Source: Lachnospiraceae bacterium UBA3632
GTDB taxonomy: Bacteria; Bacillota; Clostridia; Lachnospirales; Lachnospiraceae
Direction of reading: 5' to 3'
DNA length: 33,366 nt
Assembly (NCBI GenBank): GCA_002373975.1
Contig: DFKZ01000080.1
Span: forward strand, 23,588-56,953
A program made the position numbers and the translations under genes. Each line of letters begins with the position of its first letter. The stretch's first letter is position 1. Shown here one piece after another: positions 15,712-24,142 of the stretch. The notes below the pieces were generated by a model. That model saw nothing but the letters and a program-made list of their open reading frames with translations. It searched no databases and had not been told where the DNA came from.

Positions 15712-16689
15712 TCAATTCCCATATATTCTGTGAAGTTCATCCCATGACGGCATCTGGGCTTTTAAGCGGTTCCATGCCTTCAGTTTTGCAGACGGACAGT
15801 CCTTCAAAAAATCTGTGTAAAACATATCTATCTGTTCCATTTCCGAAACAGCATTTCTGCAATGTTCGCAGGCTATCAAATCACCTACCACGGATTTTGC
15901 CATTATATAATACAGAAACTTCATCACCTTACTGCGCGCTCCGCTTCCGTAAAACTTGTCTTCGCCCTTTGGATATACCGTGATTCCTCTTGTTCTAAGA
16001 AAATCAAACGCTTCCCGTGATGCATCAAACATATCCTTACGCTGGCTTCTTGTGGACTTTCGCAAGTCTCCGCCGCATATATATGACAGATAACCAATCG
16101 GAAGGATTTCCGCAGGATGGCAGATCAGATAGTTTTCCATATCGCCCTGCCAGTTAATCTTGTATTTCGTTCCCTTAAACAAATTTTCAACCCATTTCTT
16201 TAGGCGGGCATCTGTTTCTCCATGCAGTTGCCCGATATCCATCCAGCTTGCGCCGAGTCTTTCGCAGACGAAACTCTTCTCTTCTTTTTTTCCTCCGGAA
16301 ACCTGAAAACCGAAAAGTATCTTCTTTATTTCGGGCGCATTCTCTTTCATATCTTTCAATATTTCTGCCGGTGACAGATCATTTCCCACAAGAACAAGCA
16401 GCTTTGTATTGAATGTACGGATAGTGGGAAGTGCGCTTTTCAGTTTGTGGTAAGGCATTACTACGAACGTGGCATCAAAGCTAAGACCGTCCACATCTGT
16501 AACGGCTTTAACTTTGTTCTTTGTGGTCTTCTTCTGTAAATGATGATATATAACCAGTCCGTTTTTATTAAGAGATTTTGCTCTTTCCTCTCTCGCAAGT
16601 ATCGTCACATCATTACCCGCTTTGATCAGAACGTGCGCAAGGTAAGCCCCTATCACTCCCGCTCCGAATACCAATACTTTTCGTTTCAT
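15712..16689 (-). CDS. Ketopantoate reductase family oxidoreductase (ApbA/PanE-like)
   Basis: A 325-residue NAD(P)H-dependent reductase. The Rossmann motif KVLVFGAGVIGAYLAHVL is at the N terminus, followed by VTILAREERA. The C-terminal helical domain includes HPAEILPIGYL, which keeps little of the classic ketopantoate-binding signature. Together with the methylation and hydrolase genes around it, this suggests reduction of another keto substrate rather than pantoate synthesis. I prefer ATG 16689; an ATG at 16710 is possible. Cytoplasmic. Confidence 0.82.
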   Translation of the reverse strand: MKRKVLVFGAGVIGAYLAHVLIKAGNDVTILAREERAKSLNKNGLVIYHHLQKKTTKNKVKAVTDVDGLSFDATFVVMPYHKLKSALPTIRTFNTKLLVLVGNDLSPAEILKDMKENAPEIKKILFGFQVSGGKKEEKSFVCERLGASWMDIGQLHGETDARLKKWVENLFKGTKYKINWQGDMENYLICHPAEILPIGYLSYICGGDLRKSTRSQRKDMFDASREAFDFLRTRGITVYPKGEDKFYGSGARSKVMKFLYYIMAKSVVGDLIACEHCRNAVSEMEQIDMFYTDFLKDCPSAKLKAWNRLKAQMPSWDELHRIYGN

Positions 16690-16712
16690 CTTTGTTCCGG
16701 CCCTTTCCATGC

Positions 16713-17471
16713 TTATTTGTTACAGAGTTTTCTAATCCCTTTTGCGAGTTTATCCGGATGAAACGGAGCAAGTCCGCCATGTCCGACATCCTTAAATCGT
16801 ACAAAGTGCGTATTCGGAAACGCTTTTTTTATATACGCGATATCCCACTTCCGGTCCTTTTCCTCCGCATCTGCGACCCAGTATTCTATATACGGACAAT
16901 CCGTCACGACATGCGTAGGCATAGCGTAGTTATTCGCCGAATCAAAGGTGCGCCAGATTGTTTTGTAGCTTATCATTTTTAAAATCTTGGCCTCGTACCT
17001 GATATCTTCCTCTGACAGCTCATCCGTAGAAAATGCTTTTTCAAGAAGTTTTATTCCACCGAGCTTCCCCATGGAGATCATGATAAAATCCCTGAGTGCG
17101 ATAAACCTTGTTATAAGCCACGGCAGCTGGTATGGTGTAATACCGCCATCCATTACAGCATGCTCAAAACGGATAACATTGTTTGCCAAAAGCTTGGCTA
17201 CTACTGCTCCGCCCATGGAACAGCCATATACGCATTCCACTTCCGGTATTTCTTTTTCTTTAAGCCACCCCTCAATAGCAGCAGCAATCTCTTCAATACC
17301 GGTAAAATCTTCCTTCTGATCCGGATCATATCCCGGAAGTGCCGGTATGATCAGATGAAAGTCTTTTTCAAGCAACGGTATGACGTACTCGAAATAATCC
17401 CACATTACAACTGCAGGATGTATAAGAAGGACTACTCTTTTGTTTTCTGTTCCAAATTCATGGTATGTCAT
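16713..17471 (-). CDS. Alpha/beta hydrolase, near-duplicate B (first gene of the 14-gene run)
   Basis: A 252-residue serine hydrolase, about 89 percent identical by eye to the product of 13553-14311. Same nucleophile YGCSMGGA and histidine DVGHGGLAP. The ATG at 17471 follows GGGAGCAAGC. An upstream ATG at 17558 in the same frame would add 29 residues (MQIPLLKIYK...), but nothing equivalent exists in the duplicate. No strong promoter is evident in the 145 bases between the enolase stop and this start. Large stretches are also identical at DNA level, pointing to recent duplication or gene conversion. Confidence 0.85.
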   Translation of the reverse strand: MTYHEFGTENKRVVLLIHPAVVMWDYFEYVIPLLEKDFHLIIPALPGYDPDQKEDFTGIEEIAAAIEGWLKEKEIPEVECVYGCSMGGAVVAKLLANNVIRFEHAVMDGGITPYQLPWLITRFIALRDFIMISMGKLGGIKLLEKAFSTDELSEEDIRYEAKILKMISYKTIWRTFDSANNYAMPTHVVTDCPYIEYWVADAEEKDRKWDIAYIKKAFPNTHFVRFKDVGHGGLAPFHPDKLAKGIRKLCNK

Positions 17472-17616
17472 GCTTGCTCCCATTCCGATCCCAATGATTT
17501 CCTCTTCATTTCCAAAAACCTCCTCTGTTTTATAAATCTTGAGCAAAGGGATTTGCATCCCTCCGCCCTTATTAATATACCCTTTTACTTATTTATGGCG
17601 ATTATTGTTTTGCCGA

Positions 17617-18918
17617 TTATTTCTTTACATGAAATGCATTCATTCCCGGATAAATCGCTGCAGTTCCAAGTTCTTCCTCAATACGAAGCAGCTGATTGTA
17701 TTTGGCAACACGCTCGCTTCTGCTGGGCGCTCCCGTCTTGATCTGGCAGGTGTTCAGCGCAACCGCAAGGTCGGCAATCGTGGTATCTGCCGTCTCTCCT
17801 GAACGATGGGAAGAAATTGCCGTATAACCCGCGTTATGTGCCATTTTAATTGCCTCAAGAGTTTCTGATACGGTTCCGATTTGATTCAGCTTAATCAAAA
17901 TTGAGTTTGCTGCTCCGTTTGCAATTCCCTTCGACAGTCTTTCGGTATTTGTGACAAATAAATCATCACCCACAAGCTGTACCTTGTGTCCGATCTTTTC
18001 GGTCATCTTCTTCCATCCATCCCAGTCCTCTTCATCCAAACCGTCTTCGATGGAAATAATCGGATATTTGTCCACAAGACTCTCCCAATGAGCAATCAAT
18101 TCATCAGAAGTAAACTCCTTGCCTGACTTCGGCTGCTTATAGAAGCCAATTCCTTTCTCGCTCTTCCACTCGGAAGATGCTGCATCCATTGCAATCATAA
18201 AATCTTTTCCCGGTTCAAATCCAGCAGCCTTGATTGCCTCTAAAATTTTCTCAATAGCCTCTTCGTCACTCTTTAACTGATTCGGCGCAAAACCGCCTTC
18301 ATCTCCTACCGCAGTGACATCTCCCATTTCTATAATCAGTTTCTTTAATGAATGGAAAACTTCTGCACACCAACGAAGAGCTTCTTTAAAAGAGGGTGCT
18401 CCCACCGGCATAATCATAAACTCCTGAGTATCTACTGCACTGTCTGCATGCGCACCTCCGTTTAAAATATTCATCATTGGCACAGGGAGAACATTTCCCG
18501 ATACCCCGCCAAGGAAGCGGTAGAGAGGAATATCCAATGCTGTTGCCGCAGCACGTGCCGTTGCGATGGAAACGGCAAGAATTGCATTTGCTCCGAGATT
18601 TGACTTGTCTTTGGTTCCGTCTGCCTCAATCATTGCTTTATCAATTGCATAGGTATCGGAAGCATCCATTCCGACAAGAAGGCTGCTGATGGTGGTATTG
18701 ATATTCTCAACAGCTTTAGTCACCCCTTTTCCAAGATATCTGCTCTTGTCTCCGTCTCGAAGTTCAAGCGCTTCAAATTCTCCCGTAGATGCACCGCTCG
18801 GGGCCGTGCCTCTTGCAACGGTACCGTCAAACAAAGTTACTTCCGCCTCTACGGTGGGGTTTCCGCGAGAATCAAGAATCTCGCGACCGACAACTTTCTC
18901 AATTTCCAAGTAAGCCAT
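17617..18918 (-). CDS. eno: Enolase (phosphopyruvate hydratase)
   Basis: A complete 433-residue enolase converting 2-phosphoglycerate to phosphoenolpyruvate in glycolysis. The motifs appear intact: mobile loop SGASTGEFEALELRDGD, His loop GAHADSAVDTQEFMIMP, GDEGGFAPN, metal ligands in AMDAASSEW, SIEDGLDEEDWDGW and GDDLFVTN, catalytic lysine in LIKLNQIGTV and SHRSGETADTTIADL. ATG 18918 follows AAGGAGATATAAA; a longer frame to 18987 covers the leader and is rejected. It has its own promoter and hairpin leader and stands apart from the flanking operons. A core glycolytic gene inside an integrated element is odd: it is either a second copy or a relocated original. Confidence 0.97.
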   Translation of the reverse strand: MAYLEIEKVVGREILDSRGNPTVEAEVTLFDGTVARGTAPSGASTGEFEALELRDGDKSRYLGKGVTKAVENINTTISSLLVGMDASDTYAIDKAMIEADGTKDKSNLGANAILAVSIATARAAATALDIPLYRFLGGVSGNVLPVPMMNILNGGAHADSAVDTQEFMIMPVGAPSFKEALRWCAEVFHSLKKLIIEMGDVTAVGDEGGFAPNQLKSDEEAIEKILEAIKAAGFEPGKDFMIAMDAASSEWKSEKGIGFYKQPKSGKEFTSDELIAHWESLVDKYPIISIEDGLDEEDWDGWKKMTEKIGHKVQLVGDDLFVTNTERLSKGIANGAANSILIKLNQIGTVSETLEAIKMAHNAGYTAISSHRSGETADTTIADLAVALNTCQIKTGAPSRSERVAKYNQLLRIEEELGTAAIYPGMNAFHVKK

Positions 18919-18953
18919 TTTATATCTCCTTTCAAATGGTGTTATGAAAAAAT

Positions 18954-18999
18954 ACTCCCTCCCACCATCAAGAGAAAAATCTCTCAAGCAGGAAGGAGT
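18954..18999 (-). promoter_or_regulatory. Structured enolase leader, attenuator-like hairpin
   Basis: In the mRNA, ACTCCTTCC (18991-18999) can pair with GGGAGGGAGT (18954-18963), enclosing an inner hairpin AGAGA-AAAA-TCTCT (971-984 of 18 kb). The outer stem is followed by ATTTTTTC, so it can act as an intrinsic terminator between promoter and start codon. No T-box motif was found. The regulator is unknown. Confidence 0.5.
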
Positions 19000-19021
19000 T
19001 AGTTATGATTTACTCATGTTA

Positions 19022-19052
19022 GTTATAACACACTCGGTGCTTTTCTGTCAAT
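19022..19052 (-). promoter_or_regulatory. Enolase promoter
   Basis: Minus strand TTGACA (19047-19052) and TTATAA/TATAAC (19022-19028) are separated by 17-18 bases, close to the sigma-A consensus. ATAACTAAC appears twice downstream (around 19018 and 18998), and once near the ABC operon promoter at 24198. Confidence 0.65.
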
Positions 19053-19074
19053 TTTATAACGGAAATTTTCAATG

Positions 19075-19104
19075 AAAGCATGGAGTGTCTTTCTCGCATG
19101 CTTT
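19075..19104 (-). terminator. Possible terminator after ATC hydrolase copy 2
   Basis: AAAGCATG (19075-19082) and CATGCTTT (19097-19104) form an 8-base stem with a 14-base loop. It lies about 35 bases beyond the stop at 19139. The T-tract after it on the minus strand is weak. Confidence 0.35.
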
Positions 19105-19138
19105 GAAACAAAAGGCTTTTCTTTCATGCTTCAAACTA

Positions 19139-19804
19139 CTATATCTCCTCCAGATTACTATAGGCTTTAGCCGCTTCACTTTTATCTCCCACGTACCAGT
19201 AGTCACAACAATCGCCTCCGAGAATCTCTATCTGCGTGCGGATCAGTTTTGCATGAAGCACATGAGCCAGAGAATGATCGGTCTTGCAAAGATACGGCAG
19301 TAATTCCTCATAACCATGCTCCTTCGCATGCTTTGCAATCGGACATCCTATCAGATTAAAACTGTACCCTTCTGTTCTGTTATCGGGATTGATCTCTATT
19401 CCCCATGTGTCTGTCCATTCCCCCTTCGCCTGATGCTCTCTTACCTGTCTTTCGTACTTTTTATAAATCCGCTCAAACAGCTTATATGGCCACTTGTTTT
19501 TATTTGCATCAACTATCTTTCCAAGAAACCGCAGTCTGTCAATATGCCAACCGTGAATAATCTGAAACGCCTTTCCGTCGATCACATGGTCACTTGCCTC
19601 ATAAAAAGCCAGAATAGAAAACCATGTACCCATATTATCTGCCATGCTGTTTTCTTTTCCTCCAAGATCCGGCATTTCGCTCAAAAGTCTTTTATATTCA
19701 TTATCAGCACGTAAGCAGATTTCTTCCTTCCTATCGGGAAGATACTTATCGCAGTATTTTTCAAACAGTTTCCCCCATGATTTCGGATATGCTTTGTTCC
19801 ACAT
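19139..19804 (-). CDS. ATC hydrolase family protein (copy 2)
   Basis: This 221-residue protein resembles the L-2-amino-thiazoline-4-carboxylic acid hydrolase family. Family-like features are the C-terminal block GYSFNLIGCPIAKHAKEHGY, then LCKTDHSLAHVL, RTQIEILGGDCCDYWYVGDK, with the conserved C, D and paired cysteines. It is only distantly similar to copy 1 at 2962, so they probably act on related rather than identical substrates. The start ATG at 19804 follows GGGGGGAG. It overlaps the stop of a 40-residue methyltransferase remnant (TAATG), which suggests coupling. It ends the TetR-linked transporter operon. Confidence 0.75.
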   Translation of the reverse strand: MWNKAYPKSWGKLFEKYCDKYLPDRKEEICLRADNEYKRLLSEMPDLGGKENSMADNMGTWFSILAFYEASDHVIDGKAFQIIHGWHIDRLRFLGKIVDANKNKWPYKLFERIYKKYERQVREHQAKGEWTDTWGIEINPDNRTEGYSFNLIGCPIAKHAKEHGYEELLPYLCKTDHSLAHVLHAKLIRTQIEILGGDCCDYWYVGDKSEAAKAYSNLEEI

Positions 19805-19926
19805 TATATCTCCCCCCTTCCCGAGAGTTTTTTCGCATCCGGCTTTTGTGATTCTCTTGCTCTTGCGTACATCGTCTGCAGCATTGTTTCCGGAACTGCA
19901 CCCATTTCAACCTTTATCTTATTCAT
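19804..19926 (-). pseudogene. N-terminal remnant of an LCM-type methyltransferase
   Basis: A 40-codon frame reads MNKIKVEMGAVPETMLQTMY, then ARARESQKPDAKKLSGRGEI and stop. The motif V-ETML...YARA-ES matches the start of leucine carboxyl methyltransferase-type proteins, for example VQETLIIPLYGRK in the gene at 14339. The SAM-binding domain is missing. The stop overlaps the next start, so translation of the remnant may still help express the ATC hydrolase gene. Confidence 0.6.
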
Positions 19927-19938
19927 AGTTGCCTTTGC

Positions 19939-20562
19939 CTACTTTTTTGCGATCACCGAGATCCACGGTTTCGACTTATGATGATCACCCATAACCTTTG
20001 AGAACCCTGCTGCCTTCAAAGCAGCTTCTATTTCTTCTATCGTATGACACTTCATCCCATCTATGATCTTTTCATATTTAAGGCCGGCTTCATCTGTTCC
20101 GTCTGACTCGCATACAATCAGGAACAAGCCTCCTTTTTTTAATACATTTGCCACCTGACCAAAGCATCTTTCAAGCCCCGGCCAAAAATATATGGTTTCG
20201 AACGCCGTCGCGAGATCAAATTTATCTGCCGGAAGATTCAATTCCGAAACATCACCCTGCTGTACCCGGCACCTGCCGGCATCTATCATTGCTTTGTTAT
20301 AGTCAGTTGCTACCCGCACCGAAACATCGGAATAGTCGATCGCGGTCACTTTTGAACCCGGATATCGTTCAAGAAGCTCCCCTGCATTCCTGCCTCCACC
20401 ACATCCGAGTTCCACTATTTCTTCAGGAACTATTGATGAAATATGTGACAGCCCCCAATCAGCCATCTTTGCGTGTCCGTTGTTCATACCGTTTACCATC
20501 ATCTTTCCCAGTACTCCTTCCGGTTTTCTGGTCTGACTAACAAATTTCTTATATAATCCCAT
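19939..20562 (-). CDS. Class I SAM-dependent methyltransferase
   Basis: A 207-residue soluble methyltransferase. Motif I is IVELGCGGGRNAGELL, followed by VTAIDYSDVSV, QQGDVSELNLPADKFDLATAFETIYFWPGL and VLKKGGLFLIVCESDG. It resembles UbiE/COQ5-like small-molecule methyltransferases. ATG 20562 follows GGAGG; a TTG at 20577 contains that site. It lies 49 bases after the second ABC gene and probably belongs to that operon, linking modification with transport. Substrate unknown. Confidence 0.88.
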   Translation of the reverse strand: MGLYKKFVSQTRKPEGVLGKMMVNGMNNGHAKMADWGLSHISSIVPEEIVELGCGGGRNAGELLERYPGSKVTAIDYSDVSVRVATDYNKAMIDAGRCRVQQGDVSELNLPADKFDLATAFETIYFWPGLERCFGQVANVLKKGGLFLIVCESDGTDEAGLKYEKIIDGMKCHTIEEIEAALKAAGFSKVMGDHHKSKPWISVIAKK

Positions 20563-20611
20563 GTTTAATTCCTCCAATACTTTGCGTATTCTCTATTGAT
20601 ATTTTTGTCTA

Positions 20612-22345
20612 TCACATTGTCCAGCTCTGTGATATAAGCTGCTGTGCGGTCATACGGCTATATATACTGTCATAACCCGACAGGAACTCAGGACTACCCT
20701 GTTCGGCGACCACCCCATCCTTAAGCACAACGATATGATCCGCATTCGCAATGGTTCTCATACGGTGTGCAATGATCATGACCGTCTTGTTCCGTATCAG
20801 TCTGGACAACGCCTCCTGAATGGCAGTCTCATTCTCTGCATCAAGCGATGCAGTTGCTTCATCCAGTAAGATCACCGGTGCATCCTTAAGGAATGCTCTT
20901 GCTATGGATATTCTCTGTCTTTCACCTCCGGAAAGCTCGCTTCCGTTCTCTCCTATGTATGTGTCATATTTGTCCGGAAGAAGATTTACAAACTCTTCGC
21001 AATTTGCCAGCTTTGCAGCTTCCATAACCTCTTCGTCCGTAGCTCCGCTTTTGCCTATCCTGATATTCTCCATAACGGAATTGTTAAACAGCGTTACATC
21101 CTGGAACACGATGGAATACTTTGAAAGCAGTGTTTCCGGATCAATCTTTGAAATATCCGCTCCCCCCAATGTGATCCTTCCGCTCCCGATATCCCAAAAT
21201 CTCGCCGCCAGTCTTGATATTGTGGTTTTTCCGCCTCCGGATGGACCGATAAGTGCAGTTACCTCTCCCTGTTTTGCCGTAAAGCTCACATCCTTCAGTA
21301 CATCTGTATTATCATCATACTTGAAACCTACGTGATCAAAGACGATATCATATCCATAATTCTTAAGTTCCTCGGAACCCGTCTGTATATCATGTGAGAG
21401 CACCTCATCCAGACGTTCGCACTGTATTCCTGTCGCTATGATTGCCGCAAAGTTCTGCAACGAAATCTCCATCGGAGCGTACAGCCTCGATACAAGCATC
21501 AGGAACATAAAGAATGTGAGCAGATCTATCTCTCCATTTGCAAAGAGGATACCGCCGACTACCGCTGTAGTTCCTATCCCAAGCTTTAAGATGATAGCAG
21601 CCGAATTCACATACACGGCCATTTTTAGTTCAGTGAACAGGGCAAACTTCTCAACTTTTTTTATTTTACCGTCCAGCTCCTCCATATATCTGTCCTGAGC
21701 ATTGTTTGCTCGCAGATCTCTGATGGATTCCAGACATTCCTGTATGCCGTCAGCCATTTCCAACTTGACTGCCTGATTCTTTCGAACCGCTCTCTTTTCC
21801 GCTCCGGAGCATGTAATCACAATGATGAATGCAACCGGAATAACCCAAAAGCTTGCAAGTACCATTCTCCAGTCAAAGAAGAAAAACAGGCTGATGCCGA
21901 CGATACATACTGATATGACGGCACCGATCAGTTCCGGAATCCAATGACTCGAAGCGGTTTCGATCATGGCACAGTCACCCATGATATTCGTGGTCAGATC
22001 CGCGATATTCTTTTTACCAAAGTAGGAAAGCGGAAGTTTTCGCAGCCTTTCCGCTATTGCCGTTCTTCTGACACCACTCTCCCTGTATGTAGTCAGAAAG
22101 GTTGCGTTATATTGGATAAAATTGGTAACGAAAACCAGAACGAGCACAATTGCAGAGCCCGCTATATAAAACGGTATTCTGCTGCTGTTTAAGTTGTTCT
22201 CCAGAAGATCCTTAATAAGTGAATATAGGATCCCGGCCGTCATCATAAGAACAATATTTGTCACAGTCACGCTTACGCATGCCTTTATCATATCTACCGC
22301 ACCTTGCCTTGAAAGTGCGTATTTATGCTGTAATCTCTCTATCAT
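20612..22345 (-). CDS. ABC half-transporter, permease-ATPase fusion (second of pair)
   Basis: A 577-residue half-transporter: an N-terminal six-helix membrane domain (~20-310) and a C-terminal ATPase (~340-570). Motifs: Walker A GPSGGGKTT, Q-loop VFQDVTLF, signature LSGGERQR, Walker B VILLDEATASLD and H-loop IIAHRM. With the gene at 22348 it likely forms a heterodimer. The pair resembles IrtAB/YbtPQ-type transporters and the ABC pairs commonly encoded next to MptD-type ECF genes, so either export or metallophore-type import is possible. ATG 22345 follows an AAGGTAGGTG stretch, two bases after the upstream stop. Confidence 0.92.
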   Translation of the reverse strand: MIERLQHKYALSRQGAVDMIKACVSVTVTNIVLMMTAGILYSLIKDLLENNLNSSRIPFYIAGSAIVLVLVFVTNFIQYNATFLTTYRESGVRRTAIAERLRKLPLSYFGKKNIADLTTNIMGDCAMIETASSHWIPELIGAVISVCIVGISLFFFFDWRMVLASFWVIPVAFIIVITCSGAEKRAVRKNQAVKLEMADGIQECLESIRDLRANNAQDRYMEELDGKIKKVEKFALFTELKMAVYVNSAAIILKLGIGTTAVVGGILFANGEIDLLTFFMFLMLVSRLYAPMEISLQNFAAIIATGIQCERLDEVLSHDIQTGSEELKNYGYDIVFDHVGFKYDDNTDVLKDVSFTAKQGEVTALIGPSGGGKTTISRLAARFWDIGSGRITLGGADISKIDPETLLSKYSIVFQDVTLFNNSVMENIRIGKSGATDEEVMEAAKLANCEEFVNLLPDKYDTYIGENGSELSGGERQRISIARAFLKDAPVILLDEATASLDAENETAIQEALSRLIRNKTVMIIAHRMRTIANADHIVVLKDGVVAEQGSPEFLSGYDSIYSRMTAQQLISQSWTM

Positions 22346-22347
22346 CT

Positions 22348-24111
22348 TCACGCACCTACCTTCCACTCGATCGATTTTGTATACTCGTCGAACATATGCC
22401 TATACAAACCGTTTTTATTCATCAGTTCGTTATGATCTCCGGATTCGATGCATTTCCCGTCATCCATAACGAATATCCTGTCAGCATTCATAACAGTGCT
22501 CAATCTGTGCGCGATCATGATAAGTGTTTTGTTTCTTGAAAGTTCTTCGAATGCCGCCTGAACCTTTGTTTCATTATCAGGATCCGCAAAAGCCGTGGCT
22601 TCATCGAGAATCAGGATCGGTGCATTCTTTAATACCGCTCTTGCTATTGTGATCCTCTGCTGTTCTCCGCCCGAAAGATAGGTTCCTTTTTCTCCGAGTA
22701 CCGTATTAATCCCATTCGGCAGCTTTTCGATGATATCCATGCATTGGGCTTTTTCCAGTGCCTCTAAAACCTGCGCTTCGCTTGCATCCGGTCGGGCCAT
22801 TCTGACATTTTCAAGAACTGATTTCTTGATCAGCCTGCTGTCCTGGAAAACAAAAGAAACAAGTTCCATAAGATTTTTTGCCGGAAGATCCTTTACATTC
22901 ACTCCGCCGATCAAAATCTCCCCCTTTGTTACATCAAAAAACCTTACCATCAGCTCTGCCAGCGTAGTCTTTCCCGACCCGGAGGGACCGACTAATGCCA
23001 CATGCTCCCCGGGTTTTATCGTAAGACTGACATCATTTACGGCATCTCGATTCGCTCCTTTATAACGGTAAGAAACATTCTTAAGCTCAATCCCGTGATC
23101 AGCAGGCTTCAAATTCGATTCTTTTTCGCTTAAGGGTTCAATCTCCATGATCTTATCAACACGCTTAAGGGAATCGATCAAAGTCATCTCGGCCTCTCCG
23201 GAATATGCAATCTTTGTCAGCGCTATCGTGATAAGCGGTGTGATAATGATGTAATACATAATGTTTAAGATTGCAGCATTATCCACGCCATTTTTCGTAA
23301 CTACAAAGGCGGCAATCACGATAAACGCGAATATTGCATTGATACATGTCATAAAGCCCGCCATCGGAAATCTGAGCATCAGCGTATATTGCGTTGCCCA
23401 TCTGCCGAAACCGTCTATGCATTCTTTGAAGCGTTTGAAAGAATGTACCGTCTGTCCAAATGTCTTAACTACAGGAACACCACGAACATACTCGGTTGCT
23501 TCGCTGCTCATGATCTCAAGCGCATCCTGGTATTCCTTCATCTTTTCCTGCATACCTTTTCCCATCATTGACATAAGACATGCAACACCAATAATTGCCG
23601 GGATCATACTGATCAGTCCGATCTTCCAATTAAAAGCAAACACAAGCACGAGCAGACCTACCGGCGTGACCATTGCAACAGTCTTATCCGGCAGATTATG
23701 TGCAATATAAGTTTCAGTAGCGGCCGTTGAATCATTTACGATTCTCCTGATCTTACCCGTTCCATCTTCATCAAAAACGCCAAGGGGTAATGTCAGTATT
23801 CTGTGCATCAATGAACTTCTCATGTTTGCCTGAACACGAAAAGCCGCTATATGTGTGCAAAAAAGCGCCAGTATGTATACGAGTAATGCTCCAATAACCA
23901 ATGCAACAGCAGACCATGCGTATACTTTGATATCATTCAAGTTTTCTCCATCTACCGCGCATCTTATGATCCTCCACAGTTCATAATATGGAATCAGCGT
24001 CATAACAGCGCTCACAGCTGCCAGGCACCTTCCCAAGGTGATTAAGTTCTTATGCCCTCCCGCATATTTCCTAATCAGTTTCATGTGATCATACTTTTCT
24101 GTCTTACCCAA
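22348..24111 (-). CDS. ABC half-transporter, permease-ATPase fusion (first of pair)
   Basis: A 587-residue half-transporter with a six-helix domain (~25-315) and an ATPase domain (~345-580). Motifs: Walker A GPSGSGKTT, Q-loop VFQDSRLI, signature LSGGEQQR, Walker B ILILDEATAFAD and H-loop MIAHRLS. The D-loop is ATAFADPDN rather than the usual ASLD, so the two ATP sites of the heterodimer may differ. The start is a TTG at 24111 with AGGGAGGA nine bases upstream. The promoter and palindromic operators are at 24143-24195 and the TetR gene is immediately upstream. Confidence 0.92.
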   Translation of the reverse strand: MGKTEKYDHMKLIRKYAGGHKNLITLGRCLAAVSAVMTLIPYYELWRIIRCAVDGENLNDIKVYAWSAVALVIGALLVYILALFCTHIAAFRVQANMRSSLMHRILTLPLGVFDEDGTGKIRRIVNDSTAATETYIAHNLPDKTVAMVTPVGLLVLVFAFNWKIGLISMIPAIIGVACLMSMMGKGMQEKMKEYQDALEIMSSEATEYVRGVPVVKTFGQTVHSFKRFKECIDGFGRWATQYTLMLRFPMAGFMTCINAIFAFIVIAAFVVTKNGVDNAAILNIMYYIIITPLITIALTKIAYSGEAEMTLIDSLKRVDKIMEIEPLSEKESNLKPADHGIELKNVSYRYKGANRDAVNDVSLTIKPGEHVALVGPSGSGKTTLAELMVRFFDVTKGEILIGGVNVKDLPAKNLMELVSFVFQDSRLIKKSVLENVRMARPDASEAQVLEALEKAQCMDIIEKLPNGINTVLGEKGTYLSGGEQQRITIARAVLKNAPILILDEATAFADPDNETKVQAAFEELSRNKTLIMIAHRLSTVMNADRIFVMDDGKCIESGDHNELMNKNGLYRHMFDEYTKSIEWKVGA

Positions 24112-24142
24112 CTTGCTTGTCCTCCCTGTTTGTTTATATATC

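Noticed and set aside
18954..18999. T-box or known metabolite riboswitch before eno
   Set aside because: The T-box motif and known aptamer signatures are absent; only a terminator-like hairpin is supported.
20820..21335. 171-codon plus-strand frame opposite the ABC transporter
   Set aside because: It is antisense to the conserved ATPase domain of the ABC gene and serine-rich from reverse-complement codons.
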